A stretch of 64,000 bases of DNA from Lampris incognitus. Lineage: Eukaryota > Chordata > Actinopteri > Lampriformes > Lampridae. Of the stretch, positions 46,000 to 57,370 are shown piece after piece. The stretch covers positions 35,223,987 through 35,287,986 of the forward strand of contig NC_079222.1 in assembly GCF_029633865.1 (NCBI RefSeq). Reading direction: 5' to 3'. A program made the translations under genes and the position numbers. Numbering within the stretch: the first letter of the stretch is position 1; every line of letters starts with the position of its first letter. The notes below the pieces were generated by a model. It ran no database searches and was not told the origin of the DNA. It saw only the letters and a program-made list of their open reading frames with translations.

Positions 46000-48900
46000 C
46001 TAAAAACCAGGAAGTGGGGAGGAAGGTTTGCGATAAGAAAGTTTATGATTTTAACCGGAGCAATGTTTTACTTTTACTGCTCCTTTACCTTCTGGTTGAA
46101 GGGCCATTTGAGCAGGGCATCACTCAGTCCCCTCATCACGACGAAGAACAGGGACAAGTGGCTGCCACGCCCTGTCCCGTCTCCATTAAGATAAATCCGC
46201 AGGCACATCTTATAGCCATATTTACTGGTGTAGAAGGCTACGAGGAAAAAAACACCCATCTTTATTTCGGATTTCATCATTGGCCCATAAAGAAAACTAC
46301 AACGAATGCAAACGTACAAACTGTTCTCATAGAGGTGAGGGAGGTTACCTGGGGAGAACATAGCGGGGGCTCGCCCAGCAATGGCATCCTGCCTCTTCTT
46401 GGTGAAATCTGAGATCCGCCAGACGAAGACACCATCAAAGGTGGTGGCGGACATTTCCCTCAGCCTGCCCTCCATCTCGGCGACAGTCAGATCCTTCAGC
46501 CCCACCGTCCTCTCCAGCTGGCGCACCTGAAGAATAATAAATACAGAGCGCACAAACTGATGAAGGATGAATTTCATTTGGGGGGGGGGGTTCCCCCCTC
46601 TTTTTTCTCCCCAATTGTATCCAGCCAATTACTCCACTCTTCCGAGCCGTCCCGGTCGCTGCTCCGCCCCCTCTGCCAATCCGGGGAGGGCTGCAGACTA
46701 CCACATGCCTCCTCCGATACATGTGGAGTCGCCAGCCGCTTTTCACCTCACAGTGAGGAGTTTCACCAGGGGGATGTAGCACATGGGAGGATCCAGCTAT
46801 TCCCCCCAGTTCCCCCACTCCCCCCTGAACAGGCGCTCCAACCGACCAGAGGAGGCGCTAGTGCAGTGACCAGAACACATACCCACATCCGGCTTCCCAC
46901 CAGCAGACACGGCCAATTGTGTCTGTAGGGATGCCCGACCAAGCCGGAGGTAACACGGGCAACGGAATAGACCGCTACGTTACCTGGATGCCCGTATGCA
47001 TTTTTACTGTAGTATTAAAAATCATTTTAAGGATTACAAATCACATTTTCACGACCTCAACTAAAACTAAATAAATTACATGCCAACACAATAAATACAC
47101 TCAAAACACTTGTTCTCGTTTCTCCTTACCTTATTACTAAGAGCCTCGATCTTATCTTGGTCTAATCTGTGTTGGCGATTGCTGGCCTCCATGGTCGTGG
47201 CAAACCTCTCCACCTCCCTATTCAGGACACACACCACATTTTCAAATGTGCCAGCCTTAACTTCAAGCTCCGTGCACCTGCGGCCCAGCTCAGCCACCTT
47301 AGTCTTCTCACTGTGCAGCTGGAGCTCCAGAGCTGCGCCCACTGAACTTGGCAGTGGCGTGAAGGAGGTAGAAACAGATAGGGTGGGAGCCAGAGTGGGA
47401 GGAGGTGGGAGGGGAGCTGAAGCAGATGGACCGGGTAGACCAGAGCTGGAGGAAGAGGAGGTGGCCCCCTGCACGGGAGGCCCAGAGGAGGTGTTGCTGA
47501 GCTGGGAGACTCTTGCCTCGAGCTCCCTGAGGGACTGGTGGAGTTCAACCAATCTGTGTCCAGCTAGCTCCAGGCCTTGGGGCTGCAGGCCTTCCATGCT
47601 TACTTTCATGCCCATAATGTAGTGCAGCAGCAAGTTGAGGTGCTCATAGGCGCATGCACGCTCATGGTCATGGATCTTGTCCTTCTCCACCTACATAAAG
47701 ACAGGAGTTGCAAGAATAACAACTGAGTCTAGTTTGCACTAGGATACTGAAAAGTGTGTTATCTGGCTGGTTGCAGTATGATTACATTCAATGAGACAAA
47801 AAGGCTACTTACTGACATATCACAACCCACGACATGAAATCGACATGGAGTTCTGAACTTGCTGCAGAACTTGATATGGTCCACATACTAAATAAACCAT
47901 ACACATAGATTCAGTTAAAGATTATCCTTAAAACATTCATAATTATTCAGTTTAGTCTAACTTCAAATGATCAGTTGATTAAAAAAAAGGGCATTCCTGG
48001 TTTATGTTTAGTCAGAACAGTTTACCTTTTCTCTGGGTATTTTTTTCTTGGCACAGCCTTCACAGATCATTGGATACTTGGGACAGATCTCATCATGTGC
48101 CTATAAACAGATGGTTATTTGTTTATTTCTTGCCAAAATCCCCCCCCCCCAAAACAAACATGGCTGTATGCGGCAATACAGGCTGACATCTTAGAACGTT
48201 AACTTAAAATACTTTTTTCAGACCTTGATATTTTTGAAGTGAAATGGTTCCTTGCAGTACTTGCAGTTGAGTGTTCTCTCAGGGCACTCTCGCTCATTAT
48301 GGCGTTCCTGTTCATTGAAGCGGATTCGTTCTTTACAGGAAGGGCAGGGGATGATCATAAACTCACATTTCCCCTCATGGTTTATCTGCAGAGAAGTAGT
48401 TGTGTCAGTATATACAGTATGGAGGTAGTCATACGTATAAAATTATATAAATAGAATGGCAGTGCTGAACAGAATATATCAGAAAAACGCAGTTATGAGT
48501 GCAAGACAAGACACCAAGCTCTTAAATTGTTAGGATATCTGAAAATACATGTTAGCTTGTTTGTTACATGAGATCAGATAGCCTTGGGTGTCCAGCAGTG
48601 ATGCAAATCAAAGTATACAACACTTGTTTGTGATCAAGCAATGTGATTTGCTGAGAACTGTTTATTTACTGTGATGTCATGGCAGCCACATTAGTCCACT
48701 TGTAATATACTGCTTCTAACAGCTGATTCCAACAACAGCTGGTTTCACTGGCTGTCATCAAGTATCCGTGCAAGCAATGGACGTGTTTCAAAATATTCAA
48801 TATATAGCCGGACAGTCTGACTCGGAAAACGCACACAGGGAGATGTCAACAGTGAGGTGAGCAAGCTGATCTGATGCTGATGCAACTCCTAAAGCGCACA

Positions 48901-51900
48901 GCCTCTTCTCTGCCTGCACAATGATCGGCAGCGCACAGATTAACATTTACACACAAAAATACTTCTCTACCTAAAACGCATTAAGCTAGCTAGTGTTTAT
49001 TAATGTTATTTAACATATGTTTATTGTTATTTATCGTATTAACGTCGTATTTAGTGTTTCAAAGTATACGTTTACGAGTGTTTCTAGCTAAGCTAGTTTA
49101 GATGCTAGCTATGCTAACATCTGTTTCCACTTTATTGATTAGAATGTAACAGTCACTTGCATAGCAACAAGCCACTTGCAGTGGAGCAACATTTTTTGGC
49201 AGAAGACATTGCAAATATTAAAATCATTTATCTTAAACAATGTTTCAGGGGTTGTTTTCTTTACTTTGTAAAACTGTTGTATAAAAGCAACAGAACACTC
49301 AAGGTTGTTTATGTTCTGTTGCTTCAATCATCTAATTTAACTGTGAACACAGCCCTAACCTTAATGTTCTAAATTCTATTAATATTATCCGAAAGTAATT
49401 TCTCCAACTTTTTCTCCCCAGTTGAATTTGGCCAATTACCCCACTCCTCCAAGCCGTCCTGGTCGCTGCTCCACCCCCTCTGCCGATCCGGGGAGGGCTG
49501 CAGACTACCACATGCCTCCTCCGATACATGTGGAGTCGCCAGCCGCTTCTTTTCACCTGACAGAGAGGAGTTTCACCAGGGGGACATAGTGCGTGGGAGG
49601 ATCACACTATTCCCTGTAGTTCTCCCCGCCGCCCCCGAACCCTGAACAGGCCCCCCGACCGACCAGAGGAGGCGCTAGTGCAGCGGCCAGGACACATACC
49701 CACATCCGGCTTCCCACCAACAGACACGGCCAATTGTGTCTGTAGGGACGCCCGACCAAGCCGGAGGTAACACATGCATTTGAACCAGAGATCTCCATGT
49801 TGGTAGGCAATGGAATAGACCGCTACACTACCCGGACACCATCCTAAAGTAATTTTACCCACCGTTAACAGATCTACTTAAATGTTACCGACAAGCATTC
49901 TTTTCTGAAAACAAAATGTATTATATCTTTATGCATGCACAATAATCCAGATAAGAAAATCACAGAAAGGAGAATCAGCTCATCTGGACACAACATTTAG
50001 TGGGAGAAAAGTTGTGTCCAGATGAACTGATACAACTTCCTGTGAAAATGTATAATATTTTATCCAATTATTACAGCTACATGCCTGAGGATTTTCACCT
50101 CCGTTTAACTCACTGACAACTAAGGAGACGGTGGTCGGCAATTAAAATCCCAAATATGCATCAACACCGTCTCCGTTCCCAAACAATAAATCAGGGCTTA
50201 TCCTGGGTTTCAGCTATCTTGGTTGTAGTATCTGTTGGTAAAGGTTTTTTATGAGCCTGGTCTACCATATCTGCCAGCCAGCCACAACAACCTGGCCAAC
50301 TCTTCACATCTGCTTCAAGCTGCTGTCTTTTTCTTCTGCATTGGGCTGCAAAGTCTCGCATCATTTATTTTAGGGAAAGTTTTACCTGAAAGTTACTGTC
50401 AAAATCAGCATTTAAAAAGCATTCATGGCTTTGATATTCCAGAATTAGCTATTGTCTGAAATATGGCAGCAGTAAAAAAAGAGGCTTTTTTTTTTGGCAT
50501 ACAAATCTTAAGGGTTGTAGCTTTAAACATGTTGTACCAACTAAGTGTGTCCAGTAGCATGTGTTCACCTTATCATTGTCTCATATGAATAAACCAAGCA
50601 GTAATTCCAAGTAACCAAAGTTATTTCCTACTCTACAATATAATTCTCAAAGGAAGATTCTGGTTTTTTTGGGGGGTTTTTTTGCAACCTGAGTCTTGTT
50701 TTTATAGATTCTGCCATCACGCATATCGGTTATGACATAATTTTACTCCCTGGCTTCATTTTGGAGACAGTTTGACAGCCCCATCCTACGGGGCAACTGA
50801 ACTTGAACCTTAATCCAGTCCTTTCAACAGCAGTAAACAAACCTCAGGTCTCAGACTGTGTACATGATTTACCATCAACTATGACTTCTCATTTGTGCTG
50901 GCGGGGCGGTTAGTTGATGGAACGACTATCTACGGTAAGCATAGGGTGGCCATTCCTGCAAGATGAACCAGGAAGTAGCTCAGTAATGTGACTGACCACT
51001 GATACTATTGGATATCTCAGGCAATAAAATGAAATAAATAAAATAGAGCTGGCACTGGATCGGCTGGGGGAGCCTGGTCTGCTTTGTCCGGTGAGCCCAG
51101 GGACCACGGCCCGCCGAGGGCGGTCTGACAGGACACAGAAGCGGGGCAGGCTAAGCTAGCTGGTAACCCATGCAGACCGGCGGTTCTGACAGTCATCCTG
51201 GCTGGCTGGCGTTCCTTCCCTTGGACAGTGATTTTACTTTGGATATACGTATGTGTTAGTTTGGGCACGTGTGTTGCTGTAGTTTTCGGGTTGTGTTTTT
51301 GTCTTCGGGTCGTACTGCTGTGGGCTGGGGGAAACGGCATCTTGTTTAATTTCATGTACACAACTGCATGAAGTGAAAGACAAAGTGTTCCTGACTCTTG
51401 AACAACTTGGAACTTGCACTTTCATTTTGACTTCCAGACATGTGGTTTAAATAGCTGGGTTAAAGTGGATTTGCTGAAACCTGTCAGACACTTGTATGCC
51501 TTCGCCCCATATGACGTCAGCTGGAAAACGAACGCTGCTTGTAAGTAAAGCGATATCATAACCGATATGCAGATAACTACAAAAAAATAGGACCCATGTT
51601 GTAAAACAAAGACAACTTAATTTTGATTTAAGTTCTTTACTTGTTGCACCTCACTGTGTCATTAACGTAAGCCGAGTGATCAACTTCGGCTCGACGAGAG
51701 GTAATGATGGCAAATTTGCAACATTTTGGTAACGTGTCAAAAGGATTTCTTAACCTAGGTTACGAACAGATGTTAAATACGTGACACTTCAAACGGTTGG
51801 CCTTGCTTTCACTGCTTAAAAAAGACGGAATTAAAATGAACATCTACCTTACCTCGTACTCTTTAATACTGCCTTTCCACGTGCAACTTTCGTTAATACA

Positions 51901-54900
51901 AACAGCGGACAGATTCTCCACTTCTCTCCGAGCGGCATTGTCAGGAAAAGCCTGCAAAAAGAGCAAAGTCAAATAAAGGCATTTGCTGCCATAACGTGTC
52001 TGCGTTAAGTCTGTCTTGTTCGTGCATGATTTCGGCTGAAAAAGTGATGGGTGAAAACACGCAAATTGTACTTTGTTAGAAATCAGGAATAAACAAACGT
52101 ATCTGAATAACCCCCAAAAAAAACACAGAATTTATTTTGCATTTTCCTCCATCATCCAAACCGCTTATCCTGCTCTCAGGGTGGCGGGGATGCTGGAGCC
52201 TATCCCAGCAGTCGTTGGGCGGCAGGCGGGGGGGGTGGGGGTGGGGGGACACCCTGCATTTTCATTACGCTCCATTTTTATTATCACTTTGGATTTCTAA
52301 CATTCATGAATATTAGCCTACCTACTCCCTGTAAACTCCTTCTCGAGAAAATGCTTTAAGGCACCACAACTGCAAAAAAATAAAAATAAATAAATGTTAA
52401 AAAGCGCCACAGAGGGCGTCCGGGTAGCGTGGTGGTCTGTTCCATCACCTACCAACACGGGGATCGTCGGTTCAAATCCCCGTGTTACCTTTGGCTTGGT
52501 CGGGCATCCCTACAGACACAATTGGCCGTGTCTGCAGGTGGGAAGCCGAATGTGGACATGTGTCGCTGCACTAGCGCCACCTCTGGTCGGTTGGGGTGCC
52601 TGTTTGGGGGGAGGGGGGGGCAGGGGGGAATAGCGTGATCCTCCCACTCGCTACATCCCCCTGGTGAAACTCCTCACTGTCAGGTGAAAAGAAGCGGCTG
52701 GCGATTCCACATGTATCAGAGGAGGCATGTGGTAGTCTGCAGCCCTCCCCGGATCGGCAGAGGGGGTGGAGCGGAGACCGGGACAGCCTGTAAAACAGGG
52801 TAATTGACCAAATACAATTGGGGAGAAAAAGGGGGAAAAAATCCCCCCCCCCAAAAAAAAGAAAAAAGCCACGGAGACACAGTCACAAATCTTATGATGC
52901 AAGGTGTTTTCAACGTTAACGAGATGCACAGGTACACATGGCCATTGTAACTCTGTTAATGGGCACACCCATATTTGCATATGAAACTGGTCGTTGGTTT
53001 CGGTCGTTGTACATCTGTCGCCATTTTACAATGCTGTGAATGCAACTATTCCCCAATCCTCTGTGAATAGTACACATGGCCATTGTAACTCTAGTTGAAG
53101 GTCACACCCATATTTGCATATGAAACTGGTTGTTGGTTTCAGTGGTTAGGCACTGTATTGTTTATAAGGGGGGGGGGGACACCTGCAGTCGGTTTAGACT
53201 GAAGAGGTCACTTAGTTGAGTGATGAGACGCATCGGTCAATAAACGTTGTCTCCAGATGAACTGGTTCAACCGTCTTTGACAGATAACGGAGGGCTAGAA
53301 TAAAGTAAGGGCGAGGTTAAGTTCATGTACATGTGAGACTAAGGTTGGGGTTGGCTGATGTTGACATTAGGTTAAGGTTAAAGTTAGGGTTAGGTTGAGC
53401 GTAGGTTAGTGTGAGAGTTTCGCAAACTTGCAAATCTAGGTTTACCATCTAGACATAACCATGTCCATTACTACTACTTTCGGCTGCTCCCGTTAGGGGT
53501 CGCCACAGCAGATCATCCTGCATGTCCTCCCTCACCACATCCATAAACCTCCTCTTTGGCCTTCCTCTTCTCCTCTTCCCTGGCAGCTCCATATTCAGCA
53601 TCCTTCTCCCAATATACCCAGCATCTCTCCTCCACACATGTCCAAACCATCTCAATTTCGCCTCTCTTGCTTTGTTTCAATTGTCCAAACTGAGCGGTCC
53701 CTCTAATATACTCGTTCCTAATACTGTCCTTCTTCGTCACTCCCAATGAAACTCTTAGCATCTTCAACTCTGCCACCTCCAGCTCCGCCTCCTGTCTTTT
53801 CATCAGTGCCACTGTCTCCAAACCATATAACATAGCTGGTCTCACAACCATCTTGTAAACCTTCCCTTTAACTCTTGCTGGTCCCCTTCTGTCACAAATC
53901 ACTCCTGACACACTTCTCCACCCACTCCACCCTGCCTGCACTCCCTTCTTCACCTTTCTTCACCTTTCTTCCACACTACCTGTTACTTTGGAAAGTTGAC
54001 CCCAAGTACTTAAACTCATCCACCTTCATCACCTCCACTCCTTGCATCCTCATCATTCCATTGTCCTTCCTGTTGTTCACGCATATGTACTCCATCTTGC
54101 TCCTACTGACTTTCATTCCTCTTTTCTCCGGTGCATACCTCCACCTCTCCAGGCTCTCCTCAACCTGCACCCTACTCTCACTACAGATCACAATGTCGTC
54201 TGCAAACATCATCATCCATGGAGACTCCTGCCTGATCTTGTCCGTCAACCTGTCCATCACCATTGCAAACAAGAAAGGGCTCAGAGCCATTACTTGATGT
54301 AATCCCACCTCCACCTTGAACCCATCTGTCATTCCTACCACACACCTCACTACTGTCACCGCTTCCCTCATCCATATCCTGCACCACTCCTACATACTTC
54401 TCTGCAACTCCCGACTTCCTCACACAATACCACACCTCCTCTCTCGGCACCCTGTCGTATGCTTTCTCTAAATCTACAAAGACACAATGTAACTCTTTCT
54501 GGCCTTCTCTATACTTCTCCATCACCATTCTCAAAGCCAACATCCCATCTGTGGTGCTCTTTCATGGCATGAAACCATACTGCTGCTCGCTGATCGTCAC
54601 CTCTCCTCTTAACCTAGCTTCTATTACTCTTTCCCATATCTTCCTGCTGTGGCTGATCAACTTTATACCTCTGTAGTTGCTACTGTTCTGCACATCGCCC
54701 TTGTTCTTGAAAATCGGTACCATATGCTTCTTCTCCACTCCTCAGGCATCCTCTCACTTTCCAAGATTGTGTTAAACAATCTAGTGAAAAACTCCACTGC
54801 CATCTCTCCTAAACAGCTCCACGCCTCCATGACCATGTCCATTGTTACCAAGTCTTAATATACAACATTTGCTGGGCCGTGCACAGCTTCTTTCTGGTTG

Positions 54901-56865
54901 GTCCGCGAGAAGATAGGTACACCTACCCTCTCTGGTGGACCAGCCACTGCTGACTGAAGCATAACACATCAGTTCATACGGGCAACTTGAGGTGTTTTTC
55001 ATGGGAAGCGTCACACTGACGGCGTTTTTCAAAATGCAAACACAGATGCAAAGGCTTTCATGATTTGAGAGCGAGCTACTGTTTTACCAGCATCAGTGAC
55101 AGAGAGTAACACAACGGACATATGCAAAAGTTTAGGATTACCCGTCTGATTTTGATATTCAAATTTAAAGAGAAACCCTGGTAGGTGCCGATAGCGCTCG
55201 GCATATTGGTTCTTTAGAAGTCCATTTGTAGAGGAGCTCACTAGAGCGCTCAACATTTTTGTAAGAGACGACAAGGGAATTGTGCAAGCGACAAAGCCGC
55301 CAAGTTTCCGCACTACAGAGTTGGTTTGCACATCCTGGGAAAGAAGCTTTGACGGGTTTCCCAAACAGTTTCAACATTTCTTGTGTCGAAACTTTATATA
55401 CCCAGGGAGCTGTTCCTTATCCGATGCGAGGGTCTAAGGACAGGATGTTGTGTTGCTGTAAAGCCCCCCCCCCCCCGAGGCAAATTTTTAATTTGTGATA
55501 ACGGGCTATACAAATAAATGAAGTAAATTGACAAAGAAATTGATTCCATTAGACATCTGGGGTGTTTTGACACCTCTGTTCATTTTGGTAGGCTGACAAC
55601 ATTTTGTAATTTTTGTTTAGTAAAATATCTTGGGAGGGGTTTCCTTCATATGCTTTTCACCTTTTCTCTAGTTTTTACCACAGTTTTCTCCCCCCCCCCC
55701 CCAAGTTACCACTTTGTTCTTTGCAGTCAGTAAATAAAATAAAATCGAGGGCGATATTCTACGAGTTTTACGTGTTTTTCATCATAATTCCATTTTTTCT
55801 GACGCAACTATTACTTATTAACTTGAGGTAATAGACATGTTGATGTTTTATTTTTATGCTATCTTTCTCTCTCTCTGTTGTTCTCTCCGTTTTTCCAGAC
55901 TTCTACGTACTCAAAGAAAATGAACTGAAACTGATTATTTGAGTGTCTCGCCTCGTTTACTGGTCTAGTGTGCCCTGTTATCTGTTTTTGAAAATGTCAC
56001 AAGGCCATTGCCAAAGTGTAAGCTGCTCCAGTCATAATAATTACTATAAATTAAGACAATGGATAAAAGTAAAGATTCTTCACAGGTTCATTAGCCCGTA
56101 ACCAGACTAGTGCTTGTTAACCAAAACCGGACCGGGGCCTTTGGATACAGACACTTTGCAGGACAAATAAATATGTTTTTATATCACTACGCTCCTAAAA
56201 TATCACAACACAGCAAAGAAAAAGTCCATAAAACATGAAAGGTGTCACTAATTTAAATATAGAAATATTATCTTCAAATGCATATTTTACCAATTTCATA
56301 TTTGTGCAAACCATGCCAAAAAAAATCGTGCATCTCTGTTAAATTTTGCATACTACATGGTCCAAACAGCACATTATCACACTAGAGGGTGTGGGGAAAA
56401 TTGCATATACAAAAATGCATTTATTTCCCCTTAACTCCATGCGAACACATTGATTGAGTGATACTCACACATCCTTGTTTCAGAATTGACGTGGGCTCTT
56501 CAAAAATATCCTCTTTTATGCACGCGTTGCACTTCTGAGGTCCATTGCTGCAATGTGACAACGACGGTACAATATCATTGACATTATCAGGAATGTAAAC
56601 ATCATATATAATGGAGTTAGTAAATCAGTCTCTCTTATAAGTCATTATGAGACAGTGCTGGCCGGTCAGCTTCTCACCTCACGGTCCTGTTAAAGCAATA
56701 GGAACAAAAACGATGTCCGCACTGTGCTTGGAACGGCCTTCGGAGTATGTTGTGGCAGTAGTTACACAGGTGCTTGTCCTCCACCTTGTTGGCCAAAATC
56801 TTCTTGGGGAAGCCCGGTTTGTTGCTTTCCATTGACGAAGGAGGGGAGGGCTCTTGCGTGGCCAT
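45781..56865 (-). CDS. traf2: TRAF2, TNF receptor-associated factor 2 (10 coding exons)
   Basis: An adaptor and RING protein acting in the cytoplasm downstream of TNF-receptor-family receptors, upstream of NF-kB and JNK (family knowledge). The join, high to low, is 56865-56678, 56547-56469, 51951-51853, 48385-48224, 48100-48026, 47887-47813, 47690-47130, 46526-46349, 46237-46089 and 45999-45781. It totals 1785 bases and 594 residues. All introns are GT-AG and the frame is kept throughout. RING is residues 34-72, five zinc fingers are about 107-235, the coiled coil is about 345-440, and MATH/TRAF-C about 443-594. The start has a strong context (ACTATGG) with an in-frame TGA nine bases upstream of the ATG. 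It is 93 residues longer than human TRAF2, largely in exon 7. Fish may have two paralogues, and I cannot say which this is. Confidence 0.95.
46089..46237 (-). CDS. traf2: traf2 exon 9 (MATH domain core)
   Basis: 149 bases, residues 473-522. Contains GYKMCLRIYLNGDG: R486, Y488 and D492 correspond to human R393, Y395 and D399 of the receptor-peptide groove. Donor AAG|GTAAAG. Confidence 0.94.
46349..46526 (-). CDS. traf2: traf2 exon 8 (coiled coil end, start of MATH)
   Basis: 178 bases, residues 414-472 plus one base. Ends the coiled coil (VRQLERTVGLKDLTVAEME) and starts the TRAF-C/MATH domain (FDGVFVWRISDFTKKRQ). Donor CCAG|GTAACC. Confidence 0.93.
46603..46994 (-). mobile_element. SINE copy 5, in traf2 intron 7
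   Basis: A near-full SINE on the minus strand, the same orientation as traf2. The plus strand runs from CCAATTGTATCCAGCCAATT to GGATGCCCG. It makes up about two thirds of the 603-base intron. Part of the tRNA-like head (B-box region) is deleted. Confidence 0.85.
47130..47690 (-). CDS. traf2: traf2 exon 7 (finger 5 end, S/P/T linker, coiled coil)
   Basis: 561 bases, residues 227-413, an unusually large exon for this position. It begins with HDHERACAYEHL and a helix. Then follows a Ser/Pro/Thr-rich linker (about residues 292-344, with a run of six Ser and PLPPPPT) that human TRAF2 lacks. It finishes with the conserved coiled coil TFENVVCVLNREVERFA and RQHRLDQDKIEALSNK. Phase 0 at both ends. 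Confidence 0.92.
47813..47887 (-). CDS. traf2: traf2 exon 6 (zinc fingers 4-5)
   Basis: 75 bases, residues 202-226. H205 and C209 complete finger 4. The CRFHVVGC motif (C216, C223) opens finger 5. Acceptor TTTATTTAG, donor TCA|GTAAGT. Phase 0 at both ends. Confidence 0.92.
48026..48100 (-). CDS. traf2: traf2 exon 5 (zinc fingers 3-4)
   Basis: 75 bases, residues 177-201. H178 and C182 complete finger 3, and C189 and C192 open finger 4. Ends in the TRAF2-type KKKIPREK. Phase 0 at both ends. Confidence 0.93.
48224..48385 (-). CDS. traf2: traf2 exon 4 (zinc fingers 1-3)
   Basis: 162 bases, residues 123-176. Holds H125 and C129 (finger 1), C136, C139, H151 and C156 (finger 2), and C163 and C166 (finger 3). 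The donor is AAG|GTCTGA, weaker than the others. Phase 0 at both ends. Confidence 0.92.
49405..49845 (-). mobile_element. SINE copy 6, in traf2 intron 3
   Basis: A full-length SINE on the minus strand with a complete tRNA-like head (B box GGTTCAAATGC, degenerate). Same strand as traf2. Confidence 0.86.
49846..51852. other. traf2 intron 3, remainder
   Basis: Unassigned intron sequence. The stretch 51030-51430 (GGAGCCTGGTCTGC...TTCATGTACACAAC region) looks like part of a dispersed fish repeat but I cannot name it. The octamer TGACGTCA is at 51512-51519. Confidence 0.4.
51853..51951 (-). CDS. traf2: traf2 exon 3 (first zinc finger, N part)
   Basis: 99 bases, residues 90-122, beginning AFPDNAARREVE, which is near-identical to human TRAF2. 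Carries C107 and C112 of the first TRAF zinc finger. Acceptor TTTTTGCAG, donor GAG|GTAAGG. Phase 0 at both ends. Confidence 0.93.
52145..52225 (-). mobile_element. Fragment of a SINE/L2-type 3' end, reversed
   Basis: AAACCGCTTATCCTGCTCTC, then GGATGCTGGAGCCTATCCC, the reverse complement of the element end at 12985-13085. Lies in traf2 intron 2. Confidence 0.65.
52414..52855 (+). mobile_element. SINE copy 7, in traf2 intron 2
   Basis: Full-length, plus strand (antisense to traf2). Starts GGGCGTCCGGGTAGCGTGGT, B box GGTTCAAATCC, ends GAGAAAAAGGGGGAAAAAA and a C tract. Its flanks AAAAAGCGCCACAGAG and AAAAAGCCACGGAG look like an imperfect target duplication. Confidence 0.9.
53470..54831 (-). mobile_element. 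RTE-like LINE, 5'-truncated, in traf2 intron 2
   Basis: Flanked by the perfect 12-bp duplication ACCATGTCCATT (53458-53469 and 54832-54843). Reading the minus strand it codes MEAWSCLGEMAVEF, VFVDLEKAYDRVPREEVW (RT motif A), MFADDIVICSES (catalytic ADD), KYLGSTFQ, and the RRRGRPKRRFMDVVRED tail, with frameshifts between. The 3' end carries a short (TAG)n tail. Same strand as traf2. Confidence 0.92.
54844..55394. other. traf2 intron 2, unassigned part
   Basis: Nothing recognised. Confidence 0.35.
55395..55535 (+). mobile_element. LINE 3' UTR fragment (family T, copy 3)
   Basis: GTTCCTTATCCGATGCGAGG, GTCTAAGGACAGGATGTTG and AATTTGTGATAACGGGCTAT, ending ACAAATAAATG. Interrupted by a C tract at 55466-55480. 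Same block as 4920-5090 and 16000-16240. Confidence 0.65.
55536..56468. other. traf2 intron 2, remaining part
   Basis: AT-rich intron sequence with a C tract near 55690-55702. No repeat family recognised. Confidence 0.4.
56469..56547 (-). CDS. traf2: traf2 exon 2 (RING, second part)
   Basis: 79 bases, residues 63-89. Supplies C69 and C72, the last RING ligands, in GPQKCNACIKEDIFEE. Acceptor CATTGCAG, donor TGT|GTGAGT. Confidence 0.92.
56678..56865 (-). CDS. traf2: traf2 exon 1 (RING, first part)
   Basis: Residues 1-62 plus two bases of codon 63. It contains C34, C37, C49, H51, C54 and C57 of the C3HC4 RING and the LRRPFQAQCGHRFCSYC signature of TRAF2. The donor is GAG|GTGAGA. A possible splice acceptor just upstream of the start (TCTTCCATGCCAG at about 56895-56883) suggests a separate 5' untranslated exon. 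Confidence 0.93.
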
Positions 56866-57174
56866 AGTGTCTGCTCACGTGCCAGACCTGGCATGGAAGA
56901 AAAATCATCACAAAGACCGTCAGACATACATGCGACCGAGGACGCTAGGGGTGAATTTCCCCAGACTCAACGTGACGCAACAGCTAGCTGCAGAGCAGCT
57001 AACGTGACTAGTCTGGTCAGGCAGATGTGTGAGGCCGTGGCACACAGCTGGACCGGCAACATCCCCCGCTGACGTCACGGCTCGGCCGTAAAATCCGCTG
57101 TCATCCGTGTTGCCAGTGTGCAAAACCTCCTCGTGCTCTTGGCATCCCACCCAAACCATCACGTTTCGCAGGCG
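56866..57174 (-). promoter_or_regulatory. traf2 5' UTR and proximal upstream region (inferred)
   Basis: Directly upstream of the traf2 start. It holds a possible splice acceptor near 56883, a GAATTTCCCC at 56953-56962 (one mismatch from an NF-kB site on the minus strand), and a full CRE TGACGTCA at 57070-57077. The transcription start is not determinable from sequence alone. Confidence 0.4.
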
Positions 57175-57370
57175 GCGTATCGCAAGGCCAGCTGAAAGGC
57201 CCACATCCCTTTGTTTACATCTCCGAGTCTGCCTTCATGGTCCCTTGTCATTGACTTGGCACAATGTGATCAGCGTATCACAAGGCCAGCTGAAAGGCCC
57301 ACATCCCTTTGTTTACATCTCCGAGTCTGCCTTCACGGTTCCTTGTCATTGACTTGGCACAATGTGATCA
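57175..57370. repeat. 98-bp tandem duplication upstream of traf2
   Basis: Copies 57175-57272 and 57273-57370 differ at a handful of positions. Each has one TGTTTAC forkhead-type motif (57212-57218, 57310-57316) and GACTTGGCACAATGTGATCA. Confidence 0.95.
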
